From assembly GCF_030733385.1 (NCBI RefSeq), contig NZ_JASHJC010000008.1:62001-126000 (forward strand): a stretch of 64,000 nt of DNA, in the 5' to 3' direction. The notes below the pieces were generated by a model. The model worked only from the letters and a program-made list of their open reading frames with translations. It was not told the origin of the DNA and searched no databases. This stretch comes from Roseovarius sp. MMSF_3359. GTDB lineage: Bacteria; Pseudomonadota; Alphaproteobacteria; Rhodobacterales; Rhodobacteraceae. Of the stretch, positions 41,586 through 50,599 are shown piece by piece (positions within the stretch are counted from its first letter, which is position 1; each line of letters opens with the position of its first letter). A program made the translations under genes and the position numbers.

Positions 41586-44045
41586 ATGTCCGAAAAAACC
41601 TTCCCCAACCACGCCCGCGTGGTCATTGTCGGCGGTGGCGTGATGGGGGTGGGGCTTGCCTATCACCTCGCGCATGAGGGCTGGGGGCCCGAGGTTGTTC
41701 TGCTGGAGAAGGCCGAACTTACCAGCGGCTCGACCTGGCACGCAGCAGGCCAGATCACCCATTCAACCAGCAGCTTCGGGCTGGGCAAATGCGTCGATTA
41801 CAACATCGGCCTTTACTCGGGCGGGCTGGAGAAAGAGACCGGGCAAGCTGTCACCTGGCATGGCTGCGGTTCCTTCCGCCTGGCCTATGACGAAGATGAA
41901 ATGGATTGGCTGCGTCACACGCTCAGTGTTGGTCGCTCACTGGGGTTCAACATCGACCTCGTCGGCCCCGCCGAGATCGCCAAACTGCACCCGTTCTACA
42001 ATCTGGACGGCGTGATCGGGGCACTGCACACACCCGATGACGGCCATGTGGACCCCACCAACGTGACCATGGCGATGGCCGCAGGCGCTCGCCAATTGGG
42101 CGCGCGTATCATCCGCCGGTGCCGCGCCACGAACATCACGCAAGCCGATAATGGCGAATGGGTGGTTGAGACCGAACAAGGCACCATCACCTGCGAACAC
42201 GTCGTTAACGCGGGCGGCACCTATGCCCGGCAGATGGGAGAATGGTCCGGGCTGCAGCTGCCCATGACGTCGATGACGCACCATTACTTTGTGACCGAAA
42301 ATGTGCCTGAATTCAAAGATCTGGAGACCGAACTTCCAGTTATTCGCGATGACAAGCTGGTCTCGGGCTATATCCGGATGGAGCAAAAGCGCGGGCTCAT
42401 AGGGATCTATGAAAAGGCCAACCCCAACACCGTTTGGGAGGATCACTGCCCCTGGGAGGCCGAGAACGAGCTTTTCGATGCCGACTATGACCGGATCATG
42501 CCCTGGCTAGAGAACTCTCTCGACCGGATGCCGATCTTTGCCGAGCTTGGGATCACACGCGAAGTCCACGGCGCGATCAGCCACCCACCCGATGGCAATC
42601 CGCTGATTGGCCCCGTCGCCGGTGCGCGCAACTACTGGTGCTGCTGCGGTACACAGATCGGCATCGGTTGGGGCCCCGGCCTGACCCGCGAGTTGGCGCG
42701 ATGGATGGTGCACGGAGCTGCGGATATCTCGATGCGTGAATACGACCCACGCCGTTTTGGAGATTACGCGAACAAGGAGTGGCAAGTCATTAAGGCAAAA
42801 GAAGATTATTGCCTGCGCCACGAAATCCCCTTCCCGCATTTCAACCGCCTCGCGGGCCGCCCGATCAAACCCAGCCCGCTCTTTGAGCGGCTCAAGGAAA
42901 AGGGCGCCGTCTACGAAGAGGTCTTTGGCCACGAACGGCCCCGCTGGTTTGCCAAAAACGGGGTGGAACAACACGATCACTACAGCTTTGGCCGCAACGA
43001 GGTGCATGACATGGTGGGCCTTGAATGCCAGGCGGTGCGCAAGGGCGTGGGTATCATGGACATTTCGGCCTTCACCAAGGTCGAGGTTGCAGGCCCCGGT
43101 GCCGCCGCGTTGCTGGACCGACTGGTGGCCAACAAGCTACCGCAAAAGGTGGGTGGCATCACCCTGACCCATATGCTGAACCGCCGCGGTCGGATCGAGC
43201 TGGAAACCACCATCGTCAAGTTGAGCGACAACAGCTATTATCTTGTTTGCGCAGCGTTTTTCGAAAACCGCCTCTTGGATCACCTGAACCAAAACCTCGC
43301 GGGAGAGGATGTGCAGATCATCCTGCGCTCCAACGATTGGGCCGCGCTTGCTCTCAACGGCCCGAAATCCCGCGAGGTTCTGGCCCAATGCACCGATGCG
43401 GACCTGTCGAATGCCGGGTTCCGCTGGCTGACCGCGCAGCAGATCACCGTTGCAGGACACGAACTCTGGGCCTTCCGCATGTCCTACGCCGGTGAGTTGG
43501 GATGGGAATTCCATATCCCCCGTGACAGCGCCTTGGCGGTTTATGACGCACTCTGGAACGCGGGTGAGGCGCACGGCATCGCCGATTACGGCAGCTTTGC
43601 CATGAACGCGATGCGAATGGAGAAGATGTTCAAGGGTGCGGGGGAACTGACCAACGAGGTCACGCTGCCCGAGGCCGATGTGATGCGCTTTGCCAAGCTC
43701 GACAAGGAGTATCTGGGCGTGGACAAGACCCGCGAGAGCGCCGCGCAGACCGCGAGTGGTTCCATGCCCTGGGTATGTGCCTATCTCGAGATCGAACCGG
43801 ATGGCGCCCATGACGGCCACGGCGGCGAAGCGGTGATGCTGGATGGTAAGGTCGTCGGTTCGACAGCTTCTGTCGCCTACGGGCATACAGTGGGCAAGAT
43901 TCTGGCCTTTGCTTATATCAAGCCCCACGCCAACGTAGCAGGCACAGAGGTCGAGGTTGTCATCGCGGGCAGCCCCCGCAAGGGCCGCATACTGGATGCA
44001 CCGGCTTATGACCCCGAAAGCCTGAAGCCAAGGACAGACGCATGA
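41586..44045 (+). CDS. FAD-dependent dimethylglycine/sarcosine-dehydrogenase-like enzyme
   Basis: An 819-residue demethylase. The N-terminal half has the FAD motif VVIVGGGVMGVGLAYHLA and the covalent-flavin His motif GSTWHAAGQ, as in dimethylglycine dehydrogenase. The C-terminal half (from about residue 430) is a GcvT-like tetrahydrofolate domain with RKGVGIMDISAFTKVEVAGPGA and LALNGPKSREVL, ending in GRPxxG-like repeats. Such enzymes oxidise N-methyl groups and pass the one-carbon unit to folate. In this locus it could remove the last methyl groups after the Rieske step. It is the first gene of the rightward operon. Confidence 0.87.
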   Translation: MSEKTFPNHARVVIVGGGVMGVGLAYHLAHEGWGPEVVLLEKAELTSGSTWHAAGQITHSTSSFGLGKCVDYNIGLYSGGLEKETGQAVTWHGCGSFRLAYDEDEMDWLRHTLSVGRSLGFNIDLVGPAEIAKLHPFYNLDGVIGALHTPDDGHVDPTNVTMAMAAGARQLGARIIRRCRATNITQADNGEWVVETEQGTITCEHVVNAGGTYARQMGEWSGLQLPMTSMTHHYFVTENVPEFKDLETELPVIRDDKLVSGYIRMEQKRGLIGIYEKANPNTVWEDHCPWEAENELFDADYDRIMPWLENSLDRMPIFAELGITREVHGAISHPPDGNPLIGPVAGARNYWCCCGTQIGIGWGPGLTRELARWMVHGAADISMREYDPRRFGDYANKEWQVIKAKEDYCLRHEIPFPHFNRLAGRPIKPSPLFERLKEKGAVYEEVFGHERPRWFAKNGVEQHDHYSFGRNEVHDMVGLECQAVRKGVGIMDISAFTKVEVAGPGAAALLDRLVANKLPQKVGGITLTHMLNRRGRIELETTIVKLSDNSYYLVCAAFFENRLLDHLNQNLAGEDVQIILRSNDWAALALNGPKSREVLAQCTDADLSNAGFRWLTAQQITVAGHELWAFRMSYAGELGWEFHIPRDSALAVYDALWNAGEAHGIADYGSFAMNAMRMEKMFKGAGELTNEVTLPEADVMRFAKLDKEYLGVDKTRESAAQTASGSMPWVCAYLEIEPDGAHDGHGGEAVMLDGKVVGSTASVAYGHTVGKILAFAYIKPHANVAGTEVEVVIAGSPRKGRILDAPAYDPESLKPRTDA

Positions 44046-45124
44046 CCGATATCCCGACGACAATGAAGGCGATGGTCCTGAAGGGCCATGGTGATCTGGA
44101 CGCCTATGAGTGGCATGAAGACTGGCCGGTGCCTGAGGTTGGTCCCGATGACGTCCTCATCAAGGTCGGCGCCTGCGGGCTGAACAATACCGACGTCAAC
44201 ACCCGGTCCGGGTGGTATTCCAAGGCCGTGGATGACGGGACCACCGGCGGCGCCCTCGAGATCAACGATGACGATCCGACCTGGGGCGGGCGCCCCCTGT
44301 CCTTCCCACGCATCCAAGGGGCCGATGTTGTGGGCCGTGTCGTGGCCGTGGGGGCCAACGGAGACCCGGGCATCATCGGCAAACGCGCCATGGTGGATGG
44401 CTGGCAACGGGACTGGTCCGATCCCGGTAACATGGACAAGACCGGCTATTTCGGGTCCGAACGGGATGGCGGCTACGCCGAATATACCTCCGCGGATCGC
44501 CGTGATGTTGCCGTGGTGGAAAGCGACCTCAGCGACGCGGAACTGGCCACCTTCCAATGCAGCTACGCCACCGCCGAAGGCATGTTGGTGCGCGCCAATG
44601 TCACCGAAAAGGACACCGTTTTGATCCCCGGCGCGTCCGGCGGGGTCGGTGGTGCGCTTATCCAACTGGCCAAGCGCCGTAACGCGCGGGTGATTGCCAT
44701 GGCGTCCGAGGCCAAGCACGCCGATGTCGCCAAATCGAACCCTGACCGCATCCTGCCCCGCAGCCCCGACAATCTTCGCGCCGCCCTGGGCGATGAGAAA
44801 ATCACCGTCGTCGCGGATGTGGTGGGCGGCGATGGCTGGCCGGATCTCATCGACATTCTCGAACGCGGCGGGCGGTACACCTGCTCCGGCGCGATTGCCG
44901 GGCCGATGGTCACGCTGGACCTGCGTACATTCTACCTGCGCGATCTGACCTTTACCGGCTCCACCGTGAACCCGCCGCATGTCTTCCGCGACATCGTGAG
45001 GTACATCGAACGGGGCGAGCTTGAACCGGTTCTCGCGGCGACCTACGACCTGAGCGAGCTGCGCGAGGCGCAGGCGGCATTCATCGCCAAGAAACATACC
45101 GGCAATATCGTGGTCACGCCGTGA
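44042..45124 (+). CDS. MDR-family (zinc-type) alcohol dehydrogenase/quinone-oxidoreductase-like
   Basis: A 360-residue medium-chain dehydrogenase/reductase. The N-terminal GroES-like part has VGACGLNNTDVNTRSGWYSK, and the nucleotide-binding motif is VLIPGASGGVGGALIQLAKRR near residue 200. The zinc ligands usual in alcohol dehydrogenases are not clear, so an NADPH-dependent oxidoreductase is equally likely. AcuI-like acrylyl-CoA reductases belong to this superfamily, which is interesting beside a DddQ-like gene, but the length and sequence do not settle it. It overlaps the previous gene by 4 nt. Confidence 0.8.
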   Translation: MTDIPTTMKAMVLKGHGDLDAYEWHEDWPVPEVGPDDVLIKVGACGLNNTDVNTRSGWYSKAVDDGTTGGALEINDDDPTWGGRPLSFPRIQGADVVGRVVAVGANGDPGIIGKRAMVDGWQRDWSDPGNMDKTGYFGSERDGGYAEYTSADRRDVAVVESDLSDAELATFQCSYATAEGMLVRANVTEKDTVLIPGASGGVGGALIQLAKRRNARVIAMASEAKHADVAKSNPDRILPRSPDNLRAALGDEKITVVADVVGGDGWPDLIDILERGGRYTCSGAIAGPMVTLDLRTFYLRDLTFTGSTVNPPHVFRDIVRYIERGELEPVLAATYDLSELREAQAAFIAKKHTGNIVVTP

Positions 45125-45720
45125 CCCGTGCCGTTTGGGACAGACTTCTGGCCGAGGCCCGCCGTGTCCATGACGCGAACGCCGCACTGCACGCCTTTTG
45201 CCCTTTCCCGAACGACATCACGCCACAGCCCCTGTCGCCACATCACGTTCCCGCCGCGGATTTGTTCACCAGGGAGACCGGCCTTGCCGGATCACCGCTG
45301 GCCGGGTTTCACGATGCCCTTCTGGCCGCAACGCCGGCCGCCCATTGGCGCGAGACCTACAAGGACACCAATATCGGTCAGGATTTCATGGACCGGTTCG
45401 GATGTTATTGCCTGATCGGAGATCAAGGCCCGTTTCACAGCGATCATATGCGCGCCTGGATGGTCTATATGCCGCCCCATCTTCACTATACCTGGCACCA
45501 CCATCTTGCCGAAGAGGCCTATCTCGTCATCGCCGGCAGCGCCCGGTTCTTTCGGCACAGATCCCCCGAGGTGACCCTGAGCGCAGGCGACACCTTGCAA
45601 CACCAGAGTAACGAACCTCACGCCATGGAAACAGGCGACAGCCCGGTGCTCTGCTACGTGATCTGGCGCAACGGTTTCGACCTGATCCCGGTTCTGTCGA
45701 CCGCTGAGGACCTGGCATGA
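45121..45720 (+). CDS. dddQ: DddQ-like cupin (DMSP lyase family)
   Basis: A 199-residue cupin, GTG start in a GTGA overlap. The metal-site pattern HYTWHHHLAEEAYLVIAG has Tyr123, His128, Glu132 and Tyr134, with a later His167 in NEPHAM. As I recall, DddQ has a Tyr-x4-His-x3-Glu-x-Tyr set at the same spacing and a later His about 32 residues on, which is a good match. DddQ splits dimethylsulfoniopropionate into DMS and acrylate. Because it lies in a betaine-type operon, its true substrate could be another sulfonium or a nitrogen analogue. The family call is firm, the substrate less so. Confidence 0.72.
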   Translation: MTRAVWDRLLAEARRVHDANAALHAFCPFPNDITPQPLSPHHVPAADLFTRETGLAGSPLAGFHDALLAATPAAHWRETYKDTNIGQDFMDRFGCYCLIGDQGPFHSDHMRAWMVYMPPHLHYTWHHHLAEEAYLVIAGSARFFRHRSPEVTLSAGDTLQHQSNEPHAMETGDSPVLCYVIWRNGFDLIPVLSTAEDLA

Positions 45721-46847
45721 GGATCGCGGCGGTTGATCTCTTCCAGGTCGATCTGCCGGTCAAAGGCGGTGTCTACCGGCTGTCTGGCGGGCGAGAATAC
45801 ACCTCCTACGACGCCACGATCGTGCGGATCACGACGGATTGCGGGATGCAGGGATGGGGCGAAAGCACGCCTTTCGGCGCGACCTATGTCGCCGCGCATG
45901 CGGGCGGGACGCGCGCGGCGCTTGACCTTCTGGCCCCCGCCCTGATCGGCATGGACCCGCGCCATCACGACCGGATCTGGGACGCGATGCGCGCCACGCT
46001 ACGTGGCCACCGCGATGCGCGCACGGCGCTTGATGTCGCCTGCTGGGACATCGCCGCACAGGCCGCCGGGCTGCCGCTTTGCGATATGCTGGGCGGACGT
46101 ATCCCCGGCCCTCTTCCGGTCATCTCATCCATCGGCGGAGACACGCCCGAGGCCATGCGCGCCAAGGTCGCCGCGCACCGCTCGGAGGGTTTCAAAGGTC
46201 ATTCCATCAAGATCGGTGCGCAAGAGGTCGAAGGCGGCCCCGCCCTTGATGCCGAACGCATCCGCGCCTGCCTGGCAGACCGGCAGCCCGGTGAATGGTA
46301 CCTGGCCGATGCCAATAACGGGCTGAGCCCGGAACATGCGCTCCGGATGCAGGCGCTCCTGCCGGACGGGCCTGATTTCGTGCTGGAGGCGCCCTGCGCC
46401 ACCTGGCGCGAAACGCAGTCTCTGCGCGCCCGGTGCTCTGTTCCCCTTCTGCTCGATGAGTTGATCCAGACCGAAGCCGACCTGATCCAGGCCATCGTCA
46501 ATGATAGCTGCGACGGGGTCGGGCTCAAAGTGTCGAAACAGGGCGGCATCACGCCGATGATCCGCCAACGCACCATTGCTGCCAGCGCGGGCATGGTCAT
46601 GTCCATTCAGGACACGGTGGGCAGCGAGATCTCCTGCGCCACGATCCTGCATATCGCGCAATCCACCCCGCGCCATCTGCTGCGTTGTGCCCTGGATACA
46701 CGCGCCATGATTGACATCACCGTGGCCCATTTGGACGCTCCGGTTGTTAATGGCGGGGTCGAGGCGCCCACCTTGCCGGGCCTTGGCATCACGCCCGACC
46801 TGTCCGTCCTCGGCTCCCCCATCGAGAGCTACGGTGCGCGACCATGA
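45717..46847 (+). CDS. Enolase-superfamily protein 1 (MR/MLE type)
   Basis: A 376-residue mandelate-racemase/muconate-lactonizing-type enzyme. Metal ligands are Asp198, Glu224 and Asp247/Glu248 (ADANNG, LEAPC, LDEL). The catalytic Lys pair would be the second lysine of KxK at Lys165 (Ser163-Ile-Lys165, so the first K is Ser) and Lys271 (LKVSKQGG). The Ser-x-Lys variant suggests a dehydratase or a one-base mechanism, possibly a cis-3-hydroxyproline-type dehydratase, but this is inference. It overlaps neighbours by 4 nt on both sides. Confidence 0.85.
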   Translation: MRIAAVDLFQVDLPVKGGVYRLSGGREYTSYDATIVRITTDCGMQGWGESTPFGATYVAAHAGGTRAALDLLAPALIGMDPRHHDRIWDAMRATLRGHRDARTALDVACWDIAAQAAGLPLCDMLGGRIPGPLPVISSIGGDTPEAMRAKVAAHRSEGFKGHSIKIGAQEVEGGPALDAERIRACLADRQPGEWYLADANNGLSPEHALRMQALLPDGPDFVLEAPCATWRETQSLRARCSVPLLLDELIQTEADLIQAIVNDSCDGVGLKVSKQGGITPMIRQRTIAASAGMVMSIQDTVGSEISCATILHIAQSTPRHLLRCALDTRAMIDITVAHLDAPVVNGGVEAPTLPGLGITPDLSVLGSPIESYGARP

Positions 46848-47956
46848 AGATCACCCGCATCCGCATCTACAAAACCGACCTGCCATATGTCGATGGCAGC
46901 TATGTCTGGGGCGCGGGCAATGCGATTTCCGTGGCCAAGACCTCTGTCGTGGTGATCGACACTGATGCGGGCCTGCAGGGGTGTGGCGAGTTCTGCCCTT
47001 GCGGGGAGAACTACATGGTCGCCCACTCGGAAGGAGTTGAGGCGCTGGCCCGCCTAGTCGCGCCGCAGCTTCTGGGAGAAGACCCGCGGCAGGTCGCGCG
47101 GATCGAGCGGCTGATGGACCACATTGTGCAGGGCCACGGCTATGCCAAGGCCCCGTTTGATGCCGCCTGCTGGGACCTTCTGGGGCAGGCCACCGGGCAG
47201 CCGGTCTGGATGCTGATGGGTGGCAAGCTGACCGATGGCGCGCCGATGTACCGCGTGGCCCCACAACGCGCCCTACCCGAGACGATCGCCGAGATGGACC
47301 GCCACCGCGCCGCCGGTTACCGCCAGTTCCAGATCAAGGTCGGCGGTGATTGGGCCACGGATATCGAGCGTATTCGCCAGACCGTACCCCTCTTGCAGCC
47401 GGGCGAAAAAGCGATGGCCGATGCCAATCAGGGCTGGCGTGTGGATGATGCGATCCGCGTGGCCCGCGCCACCGCTGACCTGGATTTCATCCTCGAACAG
47501 CCCTGCCAGACCTATGAGGAGTGCCAACAGGTCCGCCGCGTCGCCACCCAGCCGATGAAGCTCGATGAATGCGTGACCGGCCTGCACGCCGCGCAGCGGA
47601 TCGTGCACGACCGCGGCGCCGAGATTTGCTGCCTCAAGATCTCGAACCTGGGCGGACTTTCCAAGGCCCGGCGGGTCCGCGACTTCCTGGTCGAAAACCG
47701 CATTCCGGTCGTGGCCGAAGATACCTGGGGCGGGCAGATCACCGGCGCCGCGCTGGCCCATTTTGCCGCCTCGACCCCGGCAGAATACCTGGTGAATTCG
47801 ACCGACCTGATGAATTACAACTCCCGCAACACCGGCCTTGGTGGCCCGGTCACGGCCGATGGCAAGCTCTTTGCAACCGACACGCCCGGCCTTGGCGTGA
47901 CCCCGGATTTCGAAAGCCTCGGCGCACCTGTCGCCACCTACGGAGCCTCAGAATGA
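46844..47956 (+). CDS. Enolase-superfamily protein 2 (MR/MLE type)
   Basis: A 370-residue MR/MLE-type protein. Metal ligands are Asp193, Glu218 and Asp241/Glu242 (ADANQG, LEQPC, LDEC). The Kx K site reads Gln163-Ile-Lys165, and the other lysine is Lys265 (LKISNLGG). Its overall form is close to proline-betaine and hydroxyproline-betaine epimerase-type proteins, as far as I can judge, but specificity of this superfamily cannot be read reliably. It is coupled by 4-nt overlaps to its neighbours. Confidence 0.85.
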   Translation: MKITRIRIYKTDLPYVDGSYVWGAGNAISVAKTSVVVIDTDAGLQGCGEFCPCGENYMVAHSEGVEALARLVAPQLLGEDPRQVARIERLMDHIVQGHGYAKAPFDAACWDLLGQATGQPVWMLMGGKLTDGAPMYRVAPQRALPETIAEMDRHRAAGYRQFQIKVGGDWATDIERIRQTVPLLQPGEKAMADANQGWRVDDAIRVARATADLDFILEQPCQTYEECQQVRRVATQPMKLDECVTGLHAAQRIVHDRGAEICCLKISNLGGLSKARRVRDFLVENRIPVVAEDTWGGQITGAALAHFAASTPAEYLVNSTDLMNYNSRNTGLGGPVTADGKLFATDTPGLGVTPDFESLGAPVATYGASE

Positions 47957-48234
47957 CCCATTGTACCGCGACCCAACTGATCGACGATGCCCGCACCCGG
48001 GTGACACGGTTCGATTTCGAACCGGGGCAGGATACAGGCTGGCACAAACATGGGTTCGACTACGTGATCACCGCGATCACCGATTGCCACATGCGCCTCG
48101 AACTGCCGGGCGGAGAGGTGAATGAAGTCACCGTGCCCGCGGGGACGGCCTATCGACGTGATGCGGGCGTTGAACATAACGTCATCAACGCAGGTGACGC
48201 GCCGATGTCCTTTGTCGAGGTCGAGTTGAAATGA
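47953..48234 (+). CDS. Small cupin-domain protein
   Basis: A 93-residue cupin. ATG at 47953 overlaps the previous stop by 4 nt. The metal-binding pattern is GWHKHGFDYVI and a later VEHNVIN, with a conserved Glu in between (LELPGGEVNE). It could bind a metal and act as a small isomerase or a regulator of one of the enolase-type enzymes. The open frame to 47569 is a shadow. It sits between enolase-type proteins 2 and 3. Confidence 0.85.
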   Translation: MTHCTATQLIDDARTRVTRFDFEPGQDTGWHKHGFDYVITAITDCHMRLELPGGEVNEVTVPAGTAYRRDAGVEHNVINAGDAPMSFVEVELK

Positions 48235-49340
48235 AGATCACGCGGGTTTCTGTCTGGCAGATCGACCTGCCCCTGACCGAGCCCTACTGGCTCTCGGGCG
48301 GGCGGCTGAAGTTCGAACGGCTGGATAGCACCTTCCTCCGCATCGACACCGATGAGGGCCTCAGTGGCTGGGGCGAAAGCTGCCCCTGGGGGCATACCTA
48401 CCTGCCCGCCCATGGCCCCGGTGTCCGGGCCGGGATCGAAACCCTTGCCCCTGCACTGATCGGCCTCGATCCGCGGAGCGTCGATCACGTGAACCGGGTG
48501 ATGGATGTGCAGCTTCCGGGCCACCCTTACGTCAAATCCGCCGTCGATATCGCCTGCTGGGATATCCTCGGGCAATCGGCCAGCCTACCGCTCTGGCAAT
48601 TGCTGGGCGGTGCCGAAGCCAGTCCCGTTGCGGTCAACTCGTCGATCTCGACTGGTACGCCGGACGAGATGATCGCGCTCATCAATGCCGCCGCGGAAAA
48701 GGGCTACACCGTGCATTCCGCCAAGGTGGGCGGCACGGATATCGCCGCCGATATCGACCGGATCGAGGCCATCTCCGCCGCCCTCCCCGACGGGCACCGC
48801 GTGACCTTCGACGTCAACCGCGCCTGGCAACCTGCCACCGCTATCGAGGTGCTGAATTCCGTCACCGCCCGCGATTGGGTCGAGCAGCCGTGCGAAACGC
48901 TGGATCAATGCGCCCATGTCGCGGGTCGGGTCCGCAATCCGATCCTGCTGGATGAATGCATGACCACGATGAACGACCACCTGGAAGCCTCGCGGCGCGG
49001 GGCCTGCGAAGGCGTCAAGATCAAACCCGGACGCGTGGGCGGGCTTACCAGGGCCCGGCAGATCCGGGATTTCGGCCTCTCTGTCGGCTGGCAGATGCAT
49101 ATCGAAGACGTTGGCGGCTCGGCCCTGGCTGATACCGCCGCGATCCACCTGGCCGCCGCGACGCCCGACGCCAACCGCCTCGCGTCCTGGCTCTGTCATT
49201 ACCATCTCGCCATCGACCCGGTCCCGGACCAGGGCGCGCGCAACCTCGATGGCGCGGCAACGCCGCCCGATCTGCCCGGTCTCGGGGTTACGCCCGATCC
49301 GGATCTGCTAGGCGCGCCAATGGCGATCTACGGGGACTGA
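48231..49340 (+). CDS. Enolase-superfamily protein 3 (MR/MLE type)
   Basis: A 369-residue MR/MLE-type protein. Metal ligands are Asp194, Glu218 and Asp241/Glu242 (FDVNRAW, VEQPC, LDECM). The KxK position reads Ser163-Ala-Lys165 (HSAKVGG), and the second lysine is Lys265 (KIKPGRVGG). It shares the Ser-x-Lys form with protein 1. It is coupled by 4-nt overlap to the small cupin and followed by a 144-nt gap. Confidence 0.85.
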   Translation: MKITRVSVWQIDLPLTEPYWLSGGRLKFERLDSTFLRIDTDEGLSGWGESCPWGHTYLPAHGPGVRAGIETLAPALIGLDPRSVDHVNRVMDVQLPGHPYVKSAVDIACWDILGQSASLPLWQLLGGAEASPVAVNSSISTGTPDEMIALINAAAEKGYTVHSAKVGGTDIAADIDRIEAISAALPDGHRVTFDVNRAWQPATAIEVLNSVTARDWVEQPCETLDQCAHVAGRVRNPILLDECMTTMNDHLEASRRGACEGVKIKPGRVGGLTRARQIRDFGLSVGWQMHIEDVGGSALADTAAIHLAAATPDANRLASWLCHYHLAIDPVPDQGARNLDGAATPPDLPGLGVTPDPDLLGAPMAIYGD

Positions 49341-49484
49341 CCGGATGCTGCATTCCTCCACAACCAACCCGGTGGCCCCGCTTCGCATCCGAGAGGCATA
49401 TGGCCTTCACCCCAATGCGGCCCGCAGGGCCGCCCCCGGCGACGCGCGCAAGCGCGGCGCAAAACCTCAAGAGACCGACCGCCT
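49341..49484. other. 144-nt gap within the rightward operon, with a perfect hairpin
   Basis: A perfect stem gcggccc/gggccgc with loop gca lies at 49417-49433. No T tract follows. It is the only large gap in the operon and could regulate the last two genes or be a REP-like element. No gene is present. Confidence 0.5.
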
Positions 49485-50588
49485 ATGAAGATCACCCGCC
49501 TCTCCCTCTGGCATGTGCCCCTGACCGCCCATGAGACCTATTACATGGCGGATGGCAAAACCTGTGACACGACAACCTCCGTGGTGCTGCGGCTCGATAC
49601 CGATGCGGGGCTGAGCGGTTGGGGCGAGGTCTGTCCGATCCCGCACTACCTGCCCGCCTATGCCGAAGGTGTGGCTCCGGCGCTGACCGACCTGGCGCCT
49701 GCTTTGCTGGGCGCCGATCCGATTGGCCCGCCGGTCTTGATGGCCCGCCTCAATCATCATCTCAAAGGCCATGACTACGCCAAATCCGCGATTGATACGG
49801 CCCTTTGGGACCTGACCGCGAAGGCCGCAAAACTGCCGCTCTATGCGCTGCTCGGCGGACGTGCTGTGGCCGACATGCCGCTTTATCACTCGATCACCTG
49901 TGTTGCCCCGGAAGAGATGGCGCGCATGGCCATCGCGGCACAAGAAGCGGGCATGACACAGTTCCAGGTCAAACTTGGCGCGGACAATGACTGGTTGGCG
50001 GACGTGGCCCGTCTGGAGGCGGTTCGCCGGGCCGTCGGGCCCGGACCGCTGGTCTATGGGGATTGGAATTGCGGGGCGGATCGCCTCACCGCCACCCGCG
50101 TGGGTCGGGCCGTGGCGCATCTTGACGTGATGCTGGAGCAGCCCTGCGCCACCATCGACGAATGCGCCGCCGTGCGCGCCGCGACCGGCCTGCCGATGAA
50201 GCTCGACGAAAACGCCCATGATCTGCCGACGCTGCTCGAAGGCCATCGTCAGGGGTGCCTTGATGCCGTCGCCCTGAAGCTCAGCAAGTTCGGCGGGCTC
50301 TCCGCGATGCGGGTGGCCCGTGACCTCTGCCTGACACTCGGCGCACAGATGTGCGTCGAAGACACCTGGGGCAGCGACATCACCACCGCGGCGCTTCTGC
50401 ACCTGGCGGCGTCTACCCCGGCGCGCGGGTTGATGAACACCTGCGACCTGAACCACTACGTCGCGCCGCGCCTCGCCCCCGATGCCCCCACCCGCCGCGA
50501 TGGCCGCATCGCCCCGCCCGAAGGCCACGGCCTTGGCATCACCCCCGACACCGATCTTCTCGGCTCGCCCGACCTGATCCTCGATTAG
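49485..50588 (+). CDS. Enolase-superfamily protein 4 (MR/MLE type)
   Basis: A 367-residue MR/MLE-type protein. Metal ligands are Asp193, Glu218 and Asp241/Glu242 (GDWNCG, LEQPC, LDENAHD). The KxK position reads Gln161-Val-Lys163 (QVKLGAD), and the second lysine is Lys265 (LKLSKFGG). It shares the Gln-x-Lys form with protein 2. Eleven nt separate it from the aminotransferase. Four paralogues in one operon suggest successive epimerisation/dehydration steps or several stereoisomeric substrates. Confidence 0.85.
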   Translation: MKITRLSLWHVPLTAHETYYMADGKTCDTTTSVVLRLDTDAGLSGWGEVCPIPHYLPAYAEGVAPALTDLAPALLGADPIGPPVLMARLNHHLKGHDYAKSAIDTALWDLTAKAAKLPLYALLGGRAVADMPLYHSITCVAPEEMARMAIAAQEAGMTQFQVKLGADNDWLADVARLEAVRRAVGPGPLVYGDWNCGADRLTATRVGRAVAHLDVMLEQPCATIDECAAVRAATGLPMKLDENAHDLPTLLEGHRQGCLDAVALKLSKFGGLSAMRVARDLCLTLGAQMCVEDTWGSDITTAALLHLAASTPARGLMNTCDLNHYVAPRLAPDAPTRRDGRIAPPEGHGLGITPDTDLLGSPDLILD

Positions 50589-50599
50589 GAGATACTCAC

